Shown: positions 22,870-32,152 of the stretch, piece after piece | Layout: every line of letters begins with the position of its first letter | Position numbering within the stretch: the first letter of the stretch is position 1 | NCBI GenBank assembly: GCA_019635435.1 | Contig: JAHBZM010000001.1 | Location: forward strand, 2,790,001-2,854,000 | DNA length: 64,000 nucleotides | Origin: Ramlibacter sp. | GTDB lineage: Bacteria; Pseudomonadota; Gammaproteobacteria; Burkholderiales; Burkholderiaceae_C | Reading direction: 5' to 3' | Made by a program: the position numbers and the translations under genes | The notes under the pieces: generated by a model | Told to the model about the DNA's origin: nothing | Database searches by the model: none | Seen by the model: only the letters and a program-made list of their open reading frames with translations

Positions 22870-24447
22870 ATGAGGTCAGGCAAGCGGTTGGGCCTCGGGC
22901 TCGTTGCCATCTGGTGGGTGCTATTGGTCCTGCCCGCGGTCGTCGCCTTCTCGCCGTCGAACAGCTGGGATGTTTCCCCGCTGGCCCTCCTCATGGTGAC
23001 CGTCTGGGCTATCGCATCAACATGGTTTGCCGCCGGCCCCACGGGTTTCTTCGTGCTGACCTATCCGTTCGCGCTGTTCGGCCTGTGCGCTGCCTGGGCC
23101 GGCGCAATGCGGCAGGCCGATTTGCTGGAGATCCTGCTTCTCTCGGGTGGACCTGAAAGGCATGAAGCCCTGGCAGCCTTGAGCCCCTACTGGATGGGAA
23201 TCCTGCTCGCTGCATTGATTCTGGCGCTCGTGGCCGCCGGTGCGATCCGCTCGCTGCCGACGCGGTCGCCAAGGCCCCGGCTGCGAGCAATCGCATGGTT
23301 GGTGGCGGCGGGTTGCGCCCTGGGCTTTGCCATGCCGATGACCTTTTTTCGCGCATGGCCTGTGAATGTCATGAGTCTGGCGCTGGCCAAACTTCTCGAC
23401 AAGCGGGATTTTCTGGCAACGGCCCTGCCCTATGGCGCAATCAACCCCCGCGCTGCCGGTCAGACATGGAAGGCCTCACGCCCATCGGGCGCGCCTTCTG
23501 GTCGCGAGACATACATCCTGATCATCGGTGAAAGCGTGAGGGCGGACCGGCTTGGCCCGTGCGGGGGGAACGCACTTCTGGCTTTGAGGCATGAAGCGAT
23601 CACGTTTTGCGATGTCATATCCGGGGCCAGCGGGACCCATCTGTCGGTTCCTCTTCTGATTTCGCGTGACTCTGCTGACAGTGCCCCAAGGGTCAGCAGC
23701 GACGCGACCTTCATGAAGGCCTTTGAAGAAGTCGGGTTTGAGACCTACTGGCTCTCTGTACAGGATCAATCCATTGCATGGCCCGACGCGATGCACTCCA
23801 CCTATTTGTCCCCTTCTGCGCCGGACCGCGAAACTCTCATCGGGCCCCTGAAGCACGCCCTTGCCGCCCCCGGCCTCAAGAAGCTCATCGTTCTGCACGG
23901 CTATGGAGCACATTTCAACTACTGCGACCGCTATCGGCCCCAACACGCATTGCAGGCCGTCGACTGCCGTGGCTTGGGTGCGTTGCCAGACAGGCCCACC
24001 CGACCCCAATGGCTTTCCAGCTACGACAATGCCATTTCTGAGTCGCTAGCCTTTGTGGACGCGGTCATTGACGTGATCGATTCCGTCGATGCAGAGACGG
24101 TCCTTCTCTACACATCCGATCACGGAGAAAATCTGCTGGACGATGGAAGAAACCTCGTTCAGCACGCCTTGGCCACACCAACTCCATGGGACACGCGCGT
24201 GCCGGCCATCCTGTGGGCCAACAAAACCTGGAAGGTCAGCCACGATTCCTGGTGGCGTGCGCTGGGCGCGAACCGGAAGGCCCATGCAATGCATGGAGAC
24301 CTGATTCCCACTCTTCTGGGAGCCGCAAACATCCACTACGAAGAGCCTCGTCCACAAGTTGTGGACCTGGGCCGGCAGCGGCCCGGCAACCGAATTCGCT
24401 GGGTGAAACGTCGACTTGGTGAAACCGTTGATGGAGACAAATTATGA
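22870..24447 (+). CDS. EptA/CptA-like membrane phosphoethanolamine transferase (sulfatase fold)
   Basis: 525 residues: about five hydrophobic helices in residues 8-165, then a periplasmic alkaline-phosphatase-superfamily domain. The zinc/nucleophile residues of EptA-type enzymes are in place: Glu221 in LIIGESVRADR, nucleophile Thr256 in SGASGTHLSVPLL, and Asp417-His418 in YTSDHGENLL, with a further His at 432. Such enzymes move phosphoethanolamine from phosphatidylethanolamine to lipid A, core sugars or other glycans. Base composition is lower in G+C than the flanks, and the gene overlaps its downstream partner by ATGA, so the pair looks like an acquired two-gene unit. The ATG at 22870 has no clear ribosome site; a slightly later start is possible. 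Acceptor unknown. Confidence 0.8.
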   Translation: MRSGKRLGLGLVAIWWVLLVLPAVVAFSPSNSWDVSPLALLMVTVWAIASTWFAAGPTGFFVLTYPFALFGLCAAWAGAMRQADLLEILLLSGGPERHEALAALSPYWMGILLAALILALVAAGAIRSLPTRSPRPRLRAIAWLVAAGCALGFAMPMTFFRAWPVNVMSLALAKLLDKRDFLATALPYGAINPRAAGQTWKASRPSGAPSGRETYILIIGESVRADRLGPCGGNALLALRHEAITFCDVISGASGTHLSVPLLISRDSADSAPRVSSDATFMKAFEEVGFETYWLSVQDQSIAWPDAMHSTYLSPSAPDRETLIGPLKHALAAPGLKKLIVLHGYGAHFNYCDRYRPQHALQAVDCRGLGALPDRPTRPQWLSSYDNAISESLAFVDAVIDVIDSVDAETVLLYTSDHGENLLDDGRNLVQHALATPTPWDTRVPAILWANKTWKVSHDSWWRALGANRKAHAMHGDLIPTLLGAANIHYEEPRPQVVDLGRQRPGNRIRWVKRRLGETVDGDKL

Positions 24448-27017
24448 GCGGCCGGAAACTGCCAGGATTCCATTTATTTTTTCCGGTGGCAACAGGGCTG
24501 TTCTTTGGCGCTTTCTACGCCATGCGCGGCTACAAGGAGCCATGGATCACCGCGTCGGCGCCTTCGGTCATGCTGATCGACGGACTCGCCCTGATCGCCC
24601 TGATGCCTGCAAGCCTGCTCCTCCTGAGGCATCTTGTTTCCTCGTTTGCCAGGCGACTGCCCGACTTCCCATCCTTTGAATCCAGATTCTTCCGCCTGGA
24701 GAAACTGTCTTATGCCCCTTGCCTGGTTGCCGCGGCTTTCCTCGGCCCCGTCACCCCCAACCACGCGGTGGCGCTTGCAACCTGGGTGGCCATCGGCCTC
24801 TTGCAGATCCTCATTCTTTTTGCAGTGATGGGGCGCGGCAACCGTCTGAAAGCCGTATCCACAGACACCTACATCGGGTTGCTGTTCTTGATATCTGGCT
24901 TCTCGGCGCTGATTTACCAGGTGGTCTGGCAACGTGTCCTGTTCACCACCTTTGGCGTCAACACCGAGTCCGTGACGGCCATAGTCTCTACCTTCATGTT
25001 TGGCCTGGGCATCGGCGCCATTGCCGGGAATTATCTGCTGCTCAGGTTTCGCCAGCACCTGCTGCATGTCTTTCTGGCTCTGGAGATTGGCATCGGTGTC
25101 TTTGGCATTTTCAGCGTGGCCCTGATTGACTGGGTCGGGCAGAGCTCTGTTCCCGTGTCCACATTGACACTCCTGCTGCGCGTCTATGCGGTGCTTGCCC
25201 TTCCGACGCTACTGATGGGTGCAACCCTGCCTGTTTTGGTGGGCTATCTGGAGCGTCGCATCCAGAACATGGGCCGCACGGTCGGGCTGCTTTACGCGTT
25301 CAATACGTTCGGCTCTGCCATCGCGGCCTTCGCCACGGTGCAGATCCTTTTTGTACTTACGGGCTTGCAGGCCAGTGTCTTCGTCGCGGTCGCATGCAAC
25401 CTCGTGACCGCCGGGTTGATTTTCCACGCCAGCCGTCATCTGGAACTTCGTCAGGCTGCGGACACGGTGCAGCCCTCTCAGGCTTCCTTCGCCGGCGAAA
25501 GACTAACGGCATCACAGGCGTTCGCCCTGCTTGCGCTCATTGGATTCATCTCCCTGAGCCAGGAGATTCTTTGGTTCCGGATTCTCGGCTTTCTGACGGG
25601 AAGCCGTCCGCAGGTATTTGGCATGTTGCTCGCAGCCTTTCTCGCAGGCGTCGGATGGGGGTCCATTCGCGCCAGGAACCTGGCGACATCCGGCGCCTCG
25701 GCCTTCCAATTTCTTGTGACTTCCCTTCTGGCCGCCGCCCTCGTTTTCTATGCCGGCGTTCCCATGATCGCGTTCGTTGCCGAATGGGCCGGGTCCGGTC
25801 CTGCCTTGCTGTGCGGGTACCTTCTGGTGGCACTCGTGGCCTGCCTTTGCGGGGGGGTTCTGCCCGTGGCCATTCACCTGGGTACGCGTGGTGCCAGAAA
25901 TTCCCTGGCTACAGCGTCATGGCTGTACTTTTCCAACATCCTTGGCTCGGCTGTTGGACCACTGCTGACCGGCTTCATTGCGCTCGAGGTCCTGTCGCTC
26001 GAGGCCAACGTCGCCGCGCTGTCTGGCCTGACCTTGCTCCTGGCACTCACGGTGCTGTTCCTGGCACCATCCACGCAACCCGGGCATCGATTCAAGTATG
26101 CAAGCCTCGCCGCCGGATTGACGGTTGCTGCCGTTCTTTTCCACGACCGGGCATATGAAAATCACCTGGAGAAAATGCAATACGCATCCAGTGTGTTCAA
26201 GCCCTTCAAATACACGCTAGAGAATCGCAGCGGAGTCCTCACGGTGGAAGAGGCCGCCGCCGATGTCATGTATGGCCATGGCATCTACGATGGAAGGTTC
26301 AATATTGACCCCGTGAGCAACACCAACCTGATCGATCGGGCATTCATGGTCGCCGCGCTTCACCGGCAACCACAAAAAGTGCTCGAGATCGGCCTGAGCA
26401 CGGCATCATGGACCCGCGTGCTTTCGTCACACACCGCGGTCGGCTCACTCACTGTGGTGGAGATCAACAAGGGCTACCCGGCCATCGTGAGGAACTATCC
26501 GGAGATGGCCAGCGCACTGGAAAGTCCCAAGGTCCGCCTTTTGATCGATGATGGCCGGCGCTGGCTGCGCAGCAACCCGGATGAAAGCTTCGACGTGATT
26601 GTGATGAACAATACGCTTCACTGGCGAAGCAACGCCACGAGTCTGCTCTCACTTGAATTCCTGAAATTGTGCAAGCAGCACCTCAAGCCCGGAGGCGTTC
26701 TTTACTACAACACGACGGGAGCAGATGATGTGGTTTTTACCGCCGCTCACGGATTCAGGCATGTCACCCGATATTCAACATTTGTCGCGGCCAGCGACCA
26801 TCCCTTCGACATGACGCCTGCCGAAAGGCGCGCGAATCTGCTGAAGTTTGCTGGAAGGGACGGTAGACCGCTTCTCGATTCGGATGAAGAACATCGAAAG
26901 GTCCTTGCCAGGCTCTCTAACAGTCCATTGACTGATATTCAACAAACCGTCTTGCAACGGCAAGGCCGGCAATTGATCACCGATGACAATATGGCCGTCG
27001 AGTACAAGCAGCACTAG
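24444..27017 (+). CDS. Polytopic membrane protein fused to a spermidine-synthase-like domain
   Basis: 857 residues. Residues 1 to about 560 hold some 14 hydrophobic helices in the arrangement of MFS-like spermidine-synthase fusions (FLISGFSALIYQVVWQRVLF is typical of that family). Residues about 570-857 are a cytoplasmic Rossmann domain: VLEIGLSTASWTRVL replaces the canonical GGGDG loop, followed by VVEINKGYPAIV and RLLIDDGRRWLR. Where aminopropyltransferases have the catalytic Asp motif, this one reads VIVMNNTLHWRSNATSLLS, so polyamine synthesis is doubtful. It overlaps the EptA-like gene by 4 bp and shares its lower G+C. A joint role in modifying an envelope molecule is inference; real function unknown. 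Confidence 0.78.
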   Translation: MSGRKLPGFHLFFPVATGLFFGAFYAMRGYKEPWITASAPSVMLIDGLALIALMPASLLLLRHLVSSFARRLPDFPSFESRFFRLEKLSYAPCLVAAAFLGPVTPNHAVALATWVAIGLLQILILFAVMGRGNRLKAVSTDTYIGLLFLISGFSALIYQVVWQRVLFTTFGVNTESVTAIVSTFMFGLGIGAIAGNYLLLRFRQHLLHVFLALEIGIGVFGIFSVALIDWVGQSSVPVSTLTLLLRVYAVLALPTLLMGATLPVLVGYLERRIQNMGRTVGLLYAFNTFGSAIAAFATVQILFVLTGLQASVFVAVACNLVTAGLIFHASRHLELRQAADTVQPSQASFAGERLTASQAFALLALIGFISLSQEILWFRILGFLTGSRPQVFGMLLAAFLAGVGWGSIRARNLATSGASAFQFLVTSLLAAALVFYAGVPMIAFVAEWAGSGPALLCGYLLVALVACLCGGVLPVAIHLGTRGARNSLATASWLYFSNILGSAVGPLLTGFIALEVLSLEANVAALSGLTLLLALTVLFLAPSTQPGHRFKYASLAAGLTVAAVLFHDRAYENHLEKMQYASSVFKPFKYTLENRSGVLTVEEAAADVMYGHGIYDGRFNIDPVSNTNLIDRAFMVAALHRQPQKVLEIGLSTASWTRVLSSHTAVGSLTVVEINKGYPAIVRNYPEMASALESPKVRLLIDDGRRWLRSNPDESFDVIVMNNTLHWRSNATSLLSLEFLKLCKQHLKPGGVLYYNTTGADDVVFTAAHGFRHVTRYSTFVAASDHPFDMTPAERRANLLKFAGRDGRPLLDSDEEHRKVLARLSNSPLTDIQQTVLQRQGRQLITDDNMAVEYKQH

Positions 27018-27180
27018 GAACAAATTCCGTCCATCGCGATGACGCGCTCGCGGCCTACACGCGGGTGGCGCGTTAACCTACATGCGAATGGATGGAGGTC
27101 TGTAATCTCAGCTCCACCGCCTGCCGGGCACACTGCATGACAGCATGCATCTGCCAGCTGCTCACAAACCGGGAGACCCC

Positions 27181-28848
27181 ATGTCAAAAGACCACCAAGA
27201 CAGTTCACGCCGCCGCTTTGTCCTGGGCTCCGCGGGCGGCGTGGCGCTCACGATGGGCTCGGGCCTGGGGCTCAGCGGCTGCGGCGGCGGCAACGAGGAA
27301 GCCGAGCAGCGCTTTGGCTACGGTGTCGCCAGCGGCGACCCGCTGGCGGATCGCGTGATCATCTGGACGCGCGTGAACAAGCCGGGCGAGGACCCGACGC
27401 AGGTGCAATGGGAAGTGGCGAGCGACCCGCAGTTCAAGACCATGGTGCGGTCGGGCACGGCCGTGACGGGTTCGGTCCACGACTTCACGGTCAAGGTCGA
27501 CGTGACCGGCCTGAGCCCGGCCAGCTACTACTATTACCGCTTCCGCCATGGCACCGAGATGTCCGCCACCGGCCGCACCAAAACCCTGGCGTCGGGCTAC
27601 CTCCCCTACGCCAAGATTGGCGTGTTCTCGTGCGCCGCGTTTCCCCTGGGCCAGTTCCATGTCTACGCGGACGCCGCCGACCGGGGTGACATCGACGTCG
27701 CCCTGTTCCTGGGTGACTACATCTACGAGACCGGCCTGAATGACGCGGAGCAGATCGCCGCCACCCTGATCGGCCGCAAGATGGACCCCAAGGGCGAACT
27801 GCACCTGCTCGCCGAGTACCGCGCGCGCTATGCCCAGTACCACACCGACTCCAGCCTGCGCGCCTTCCATGCCACCATCCCGGTCATCGCGGTCTGGGAC
27901 GACCATGAAATCGTCAACGACACCTGGCGCGATGGCGCGGGGGGCCACGACCCGGCCACCGAGGGCAGCTTTGCCTTGCGACGCGCGGCGGCCATCCAGG
28001 CCTACCACGAGTGGCTGCCGACGCGAACCTCCACGATGCCTGACGAGATGACCATCTACCGGTCTTTCGATTTCGGGAACCTGCTGTCACTGCACATGCT
28101 GGACACCCGGGTGATCGGACGCGACGCCCCGCTCGGTCGCGACGCCCATCTGGCCGGCGCGGCCAGTGACCCGGCGCGCCAGCTCATGGGCCCGGTCCAG
28201 TCGGACTGGCTCGCCGCCAGGATGCAGGCGTCCACGGCCACCTGGCAGATCATCGGGCAGCAGGTGCTGTTCGGTCGCATGAAACTGCCGTTGAGCATCT
28301 TCGACAATTTCACCGAAGACAGCATCAACGAGTACCTGCAGGCGGTGGACACGGCCGAGGCCATGCGCACCGAGCGCCAGCGTGCGCTGGTCACGCAACC
28401 CTTCATTGCCCACGACCTGAACACCTGGGATGGCTTTGAAGCCGCGCGTGAACAGGTCCTGAGCACCGCGCGCAGCCTCGACAAGAACCTGGTCGTGGTC
28501 TCGGGCGACAGCCACAACGCCTGGGCCAACAACCTGCGCGACGCCGCCGGCACGGCCATTGGCGTCGAGTTCGCCACCCCCTCGGTCACCTCGACCGGCC
28601 TGGAAGTGGCGCACCTCAAGGTGGGCCGCCAGTTCCTGGCGGATTCGTTCGTTCGCATCATGCCCGACCTGCAGTACGCGGAGACCACCAGCCGGGGCTA
28701 CCTGTTGCTGACCGTCACGCCCGAGGCCGTTCGCGGTGAATGGGTATTTGTCAGCTCGGTGCTGCAAAACTCCTTCAGCAAATCCGCGAGCCCCGCCTGG
28801 TTGATGCTGCCTGGCAGCGGCAACCGAACCCTGGTGCGCGCGACCTGA
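27181..28848 (+). CDS. phoD: PhoD-family alkaline phosphatase (Tat-exported, lipoprotein-like)
   Basis: 555-residue phosphodiesterase/phosphomonoesterase of the PhoD metallophosphatase family, releasing phosphate outside the cytoplasm. The N-terminus has the twin-arginine motif SRRRFVLG (10-17) and a lipobox-like LSGC (Cys34), suggesting a folded Tat lipoprotein. Metal-binding motifs are VFSCAAFPLGQ, LFLGDYIYETG, VWDDHEIVND and VVSGDSHNAW. The ATG at 27181 was chosen for the Tat signal; GGGAGA precedes it. The 163-bp upstream gap shows no convincing Pho box. It converges with the ABC permease gene, 20 bp apart. Confidence 0.93.
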   Translation: MSKDHQDSSRRRFVLGSAGGVALTMGSGLGLSGCGGGNEEAEQRFGYGVASGDPLADRVIIWTRVNKPGEDPTQVQWEVASDPQFKTMVRSGTAVTGSVHDFTVKVDVTGLSPASYYYYRFRHGTEMSATGRTKTLASGYLPYAKIGVFSCAAFPLGQFHVYADAADRGDIDVALFLGDYIYETGLNDAEQIAATLIGRKMDPKGELHLLAEYRARYAQYHTDSSLRAFHATIPVIAVWDDHEIVNDTWRDGAGGHDPATEGSFALRRAAAIQAYHEWLPTRTSTMPDEMTIYRSFDFGNLLSLHMLDTRVIGRDAPLGRDAHLAGAASDPARQLMGPVQSDWLAARMQASTATWQIIGQQVLFGRMKLPLSIFDNFTEDSINEYLQAVDTAEAMRTERQRALVTQPFIAHDLNTWDGFEAAREQVLSTARSLDKNLVVVSGDSHNAWANNLRDAAGTAIGVEFATPSVTSTGLEVAHLKVGRQFLADSFVRIMPDLQYAETTSRGYLLLTVTPEAVRGEWVFVSSVLQNSFSKSASPAWLMLPGSGNRTLVRAT

Positions 28849-28868
28849 CGGGGCCGCCAAGGGGAGGT

Positions 28869-29708
28869 TCAGAGCTTCTCGGTCTCGCCCTGGCGGGGCT
28901 GCCAGGTCATGAGCCGCTTCTCGATCCGGCCGACCAGGCCATCGAGCATCAGGGCAAAGGCGGTGAGCACGACGATGCCCGCGAACACCGTGTTGACATC
29001 AAACGTGCCCTCGGCCTGAAGGATCAGGTAGCCCACCCCGCGCGCGGACCCCAGGTACTCCCCGACCACGGCCCCCACGAACGCCAGGCCCACCGAGGTG
29101 TGCAGGCTCGAGAACACCCAGCTCGTGGCACTGGGCAGATAGACCGTGCGCAGCAACTGGCGCTGGTTGGCGCCCAGCATGCGGGCGTTGGCCAGCACCA
29201 CCGGGCTGACCTCCTTCACGCCCTGGTAGACGTTGAAGAAGACGATGAAGAACACCAGCGTGACCGCCAGTGCCACCTTGCTCCAGATCCCCAGGCCAAA
29301 CCAGAGCGCAAAGATCGGCGCGAGGATCACGCGCGGCATCGAGTTGGCCGCCTTGATGTAGGGGTCGAGAATGGCCGCAGCCGTCGGGGCCAGCGCCAGC
29401 CACAGGCCAAACACCAGGCCCAGCACCGTGCCCAGGCCAAACGCCAGCACCGTCTCCAGCAGGGTCACGCCCAGATGGCGGTAGATGTCGGCCCGCCCCG
29501 GCAGCCCCTCGGGGAACAGCAGGCTTTCGCCCAGGCCGAATGGCATGAACCAGCTCCAGATGCGGCCGGCCACCTTCACGGGCTCGCCCAGGAAGAACGC
29601 GTACTGCTCGTTGCGGGACAACGCCTGCCAGACCGCGAGCATGAGCACCAGCACCGCCAGCTGCCAGTAGCGCAGGTTGCGCTCAGAGGGCTTGAGCACC
29701 TGCCACAT
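28869..29708 (-). CDS. ABC importer permease (SsuC/TauC type)
   Basis: 279-residue inner-membrane subunit with about six helices and the EAA loop (the ANARMLGANQRQLLRTVYLPSA stretch precedes the coupling helix). It belongs to the nitrate/sulfonate/taurine-type importer class. Its ATG overlaps the ATPase stop (ATGA), so three genes, binding protein, ATPase, permease, form one minus-strand operon. Substrate is not deducible from the permease. Confidence 0.9.
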   Translation of the reverse strand: MWQVLKPSERNLRYWQLAVLVLMLAVWQALSRNEQYAFFLGEPVKVAGRIWSWFMPFGLGESLLFPEGLPGRADIYRHLGVTLLETVLAFGLGTVLGLVFGLWLALAPTAAAILDPYIKAANSMPRVILAPIFALWFGLGIWSKVALAVTLVFFIVFFNVYQGVKEVSPVVLANARMLGANQRQLLRTVYLPSATSWVFSSLHTSVGLAFVGAVVGEYLGSARGVGYLILQAEGTFDVNTVFAGIVVLTAFALMLDGLVGRIEKRLMTWQPRQGETEKL

Positions 29709-30583
29709 CAGGCGGCCTTGCGCAGTTGCTGGGCATAGCCCTTGAGCACCTCGTCGCGCAGCACCCCCCAGATCCGGGTATGCAGCTGCACGAAGCGCGG
29801 ATTCACCCGCACCTCGGCGACATCGCGCGGCCGGGCGAGGTCGATGTCGAACTCCCCCAGCGGCCGGGTGGCCGGCCCCGCCGACAGCACCACCAAGCGG
29901 TCACTCATCGCAATCGCCTCGTCAAGGTCGTGGGTGATGAACAGCACCGCCTTGCGGCGCGCCGACCACAGCGCCAGCACCTCGTTCTCCATGAGTTGCC
30001 GGGTCTGGATGTCAAGTGCCGAGAACGGCTCGTCCATGAGAATGATGTCGGGGTCCAGCACCAGGGTCTGCGCCAGCGCGGTGCGCTTGCGCATGCCGCC
30101 CGACAGCTGGTGCGGGTAACGGTCGCCGAACTCACCCAGCCCCACCCGCTCGAGCCAGCCCTGCGCCTCGGCGCGGGCCTGGGCCTCGGGCACGCCGCGG
30201 TATTGCAGGCCCATCATCACGTTGTCGATGGCGCTGCGCCAGGGCATCAGCGCTTCGGTCTGGAACATGTAGCCGGCGCGCGTGTTGATGCCGTTCAGCA
30301 GCTCACCAAACACCCGGACCTCGCCTGACGAAGGTGCCAGCAGGCCCGCCGCGACGTTCAGCAGCGTTGACTTGCCGCAGCCCGTGGGCCCCACCACCGA
30401 GACGAACTCGCCGGCGCGGATGCGCAGCGTTGTGTCGGCCACGGCCGTGTAGCGCTGGCCGGCGGCGTCGCGCGAGCGGAACGTGACACTGAGGTTGATC
30501 AGCTCCAGCGCGAATTCGGCCGCGGCCGGAGCCTGCCCCGCGTCCGCGGCAGGGTCGCGGGCCGGCCTTTCAGCGTCGCCCAC
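29708..30583 (-). CDS. ABC importer ATPase (SsuB/TauB type)
   Basis: 291-residue ATP-binding subunit. Walker A GPTGCGKSTLL, Q-loop YMFQTEALMPW, signature LSGGMRKR, Walker B DIILMDEPFSALD and the switch His in ITHDLDEA are all intact. The signature ends MRKR where many have MRQR. The start is a GTG at 30583, two bases after the binding-protein stop (TGACCGTG), the only plausible start; the long frame extending to 31639 beyond it is antisense-free noise in another gene's region. The first 25 residues are a non-conserved acidic/Ala leader. Confidence 0.92.
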   Translation of the reverse strand: MGDAERPARDPAADAGQAPAAAEFALELINLSVTFRSRDAAGQRYTAVADTTLRIRAGEFVSVVGPTGCGKSTLLNVAAGLLAPSSGEVRVFGELLNGINTRAGYMFQTEALMPWRSAIDNVMMGLQYRGVPEAQARAEAQGWLERVGLGEFGDRYPHQLSGGMRKRTALAQTLVLDPDIILMDEPFSALDIQTRQLMENEVLALWSARRKAVLFITHDLDEAIAMSDRLVVLSAGPATRPLGEFDIDLARPRDVAEVRVNPRFVQLHTRIWGVLRDEVLKGYAQQLRKAA

Positions 30584-30585
30584 GG

Positions 30586-31632
30586 TCAGGCCTTGAACTT
30601 GTCCTTGGCACGCCGGGCAAATTCGTTGGTGAAGGTCTTGCCCAGGTCGATCTTGTCGGCCTTGATGTGCGCGTCGAAGCTCGACAGCGCCTTGAGCGCG
30701 GTCCTGGTCCCTTCTTCGGGGATGATGCCGTCCAGCGCGATGGCTTCGCGCACCTTGTTGAACGACGCCAGATACAGTGCGCGGTCGCCCAGCAGGTAGG
30801 CATCGGGCACGGTCTTGATGATGTCGCTCGGCCCCGCCGTCTGCAGCCACTTGAGCCCATGGACGATGGCATTGGCCAGCGCCTGGCAGGTGTTGGGGTG
30901 CTTCTGCACGAACTCCATCGGGGCATAGAGGCAGGCCGCGGGCATGGGGCCGCCAAACACGTCCAGCGTGCCCTTGAGCGTGCGCGTGTCGCTGATGATG
31001 CGCACATCGCCCTTTTGCTCGAGCATGGTCATCACCGGGTCGGTGTTGCTCATCGCGTCGATCTGGCCCGAACGCAGCGCGGCAAGCGCGCCGGCCGCGG
31101 TGCCGACCCCGACAAAACTCACGTCGCTGGCCTTGATGCCCGCGCGCGACAGCACCAGGTTGGCCACCATGTTGGTCGACGAGCCCGGCGCGGACACACC
31201 GATCTTCTTGCCGCGCAGGTCGGCCACGCCGCGGTAGGCCGGCATGGCCTTGGTCGACACGCCGACCGCGATCTGGGGCGCCCGTCCCTGCAGCACGAAC
31301 GCCTGGAACATCTGGTTCTTGCTCTGCAGGTTGATGGTGTGCTCGTAGGCACCACTGACCACGTCGGCCGAGCCGCCCACCACCGCCTGCAGCGCGCGCG
31401 AGCCGCCAGCGAAGTCCGAAATCTCGACGTCCAGGCCCTCGGCCTCGAAGTAGCCCAACTGCTCCGAGATGGTCAGGGGCAGGTAGTAAAACGCCGCCTT
31501 GCCACCCACCGCGATCGAGACCTTGGTCTTCTCCGGCTTGCCCTGGGCACGCAGGGAAGGGACGGCCACGCAGGTGGCCGCGAGTGCGGCCAGCGAGGCG
31601 AAAGTCCGGCGGCGGACATGAATGTTGTTCAC
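30586..31632 (-). CDS. ABC importer substrate-binding protein (NMT1/SsuA-like), Tat-exported
   Basis: 348-residue periplasmic binding protein of the nitrate/sulfonate/taurine/thiamine-precursor class. GTG start at 31632, selected because GAGAGG lies 8 bases upstream and because it gives a clean Tat signal (VRRRTFASLAALAATCVAV, cleaved near LRAQG). The core includes PLTISEQLGYFEAEGLDVE and DFAGGSRALQAVVGGSADVV, typical of this fold. First gene of the three-gene importer operon. The ligand could be a sulfonate, nitrate, pyrimidine or aromatic acid; the sequence alone does not decide. Confidence 0.88.
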   Translation of the reverse strand: MNNIHVRRRTFASLAALAATCVAVPSLRAQGKPEKTKVSIAVGGKAAFYYLPLTISEQLGYFEAEGLDVEISDFAGGSRALQAVVGGSADVVSGAYEHTINLQSKNQMFQAFVLQGRAPQIAVGVSTKAMPAYRGVADLRGKKIGVSAPGSSTNMVANLVLSRAGIKASDVSFVGVGTAAGALAALRSGQIDAMSNTDPVMTMLEQKGDVRIISDTRTLKGTLDVFGGPMPAACLYAPMEFVQKHPNTCQALANAIVHGLKWLQTAGPSDIIKTVPDAYLLGDRALYLASFNKVREAIALDGIIPEEGTRTALKALSSFDAHIKADKIDLGKTFTNEFARRAKDKFKA

Positions 31633-31733
31633 GGTACAAACCTCTCTTTTCTCTACTGCGCGCAGGTTACCGAGCGCCCCTTCGCACCGCATCAGGATCA
31701 TCCCGTGCGGGTTTGTACGTAAGCAGCAACAGG

Positions 31734-32147
31734 TTAGCGATAGCCGACGAAAAGAATGCCCACGTTCACCAGCAGCGCCAGTGCCCAGACCGCCGAGCGC
31801 GCCGTGGGCAGGCCCGCCACATAGAGCACGACATAGATCATTCGCAACACGATGTAAACAAAGGCCAGGATGTCGAGCCGGGCCTGCGGCGCGCCCAGCT
31901 GGTGGGCAATGATCACGGCGCCCATGAAGAACGGCAGTGCCTCGAAGCTGTTGGCCTGCGCGGCGTTGGCGCGCGCCCGCCAGTCCTTCTGGCGGGCCAT
32001 CCAGCCGCGCGGGTCATGGTTGTCAAAGCCGCCGTCCTTGCGCGGCTTGCCGAGCTGGCCGGACTTGGCCAGCCAGGCACAGGCAATCGGCATCAATGCA
32101 GCCAGCAGCACACACCAGTAAGCAACGGTAAATCGGGCGTAGTTCAT
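31734..32147 (-). CDS. MAPEG-family membrane protein
   Basis: 137 residues with four hydrophobic helices. The MAPEG pattern is present: an N-terminal helix, a polar loop with ARANAAQANSFEALPFF, and RMIYVVLYVAGLPTARS. The family includes microsomal glutathione transferases and eicosanoid enzymes; bacterial members like this one are mostly uncharacterised. Its ATG lies 5 bp past the recR stop, so it closes the dnaX-ybaB-recR transcript. Confidence 0.88.
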   Translation of the reverse strand: MNYARFTVAYWCVLLAALMPIACAWLAKSGQLGKPRKDGGFDNHDPRGWMARQKDWRARANAAQANSFEALPFFMGAVIIAHQLGAPQARLDILAFVYIVLRMIYVVLYVAGLPTARSAVWALALLVNVGILFVGYR

Positions 32148-32152
32148 CTTTG

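Noticed and set aside
27120..27160. GCATG-rich dyad upstream of phoD as an operator
   Set aside because: Two overlapping 6-base palindromes only, no extended symmetry or spacing typical of a binding site.
27018..27180. Pho box upstream of phoD
   Set aside because: Only a single TGACAG-type half-site is present, without a partner 11 bp away.
29708..31639. Single 643-residue ABC ATPase with a long N-terminal extension
   Set aside because: The extension is the binding-protein gene read in the wrong frame; the real GTG start is 30583, two bases after that gene's stop.
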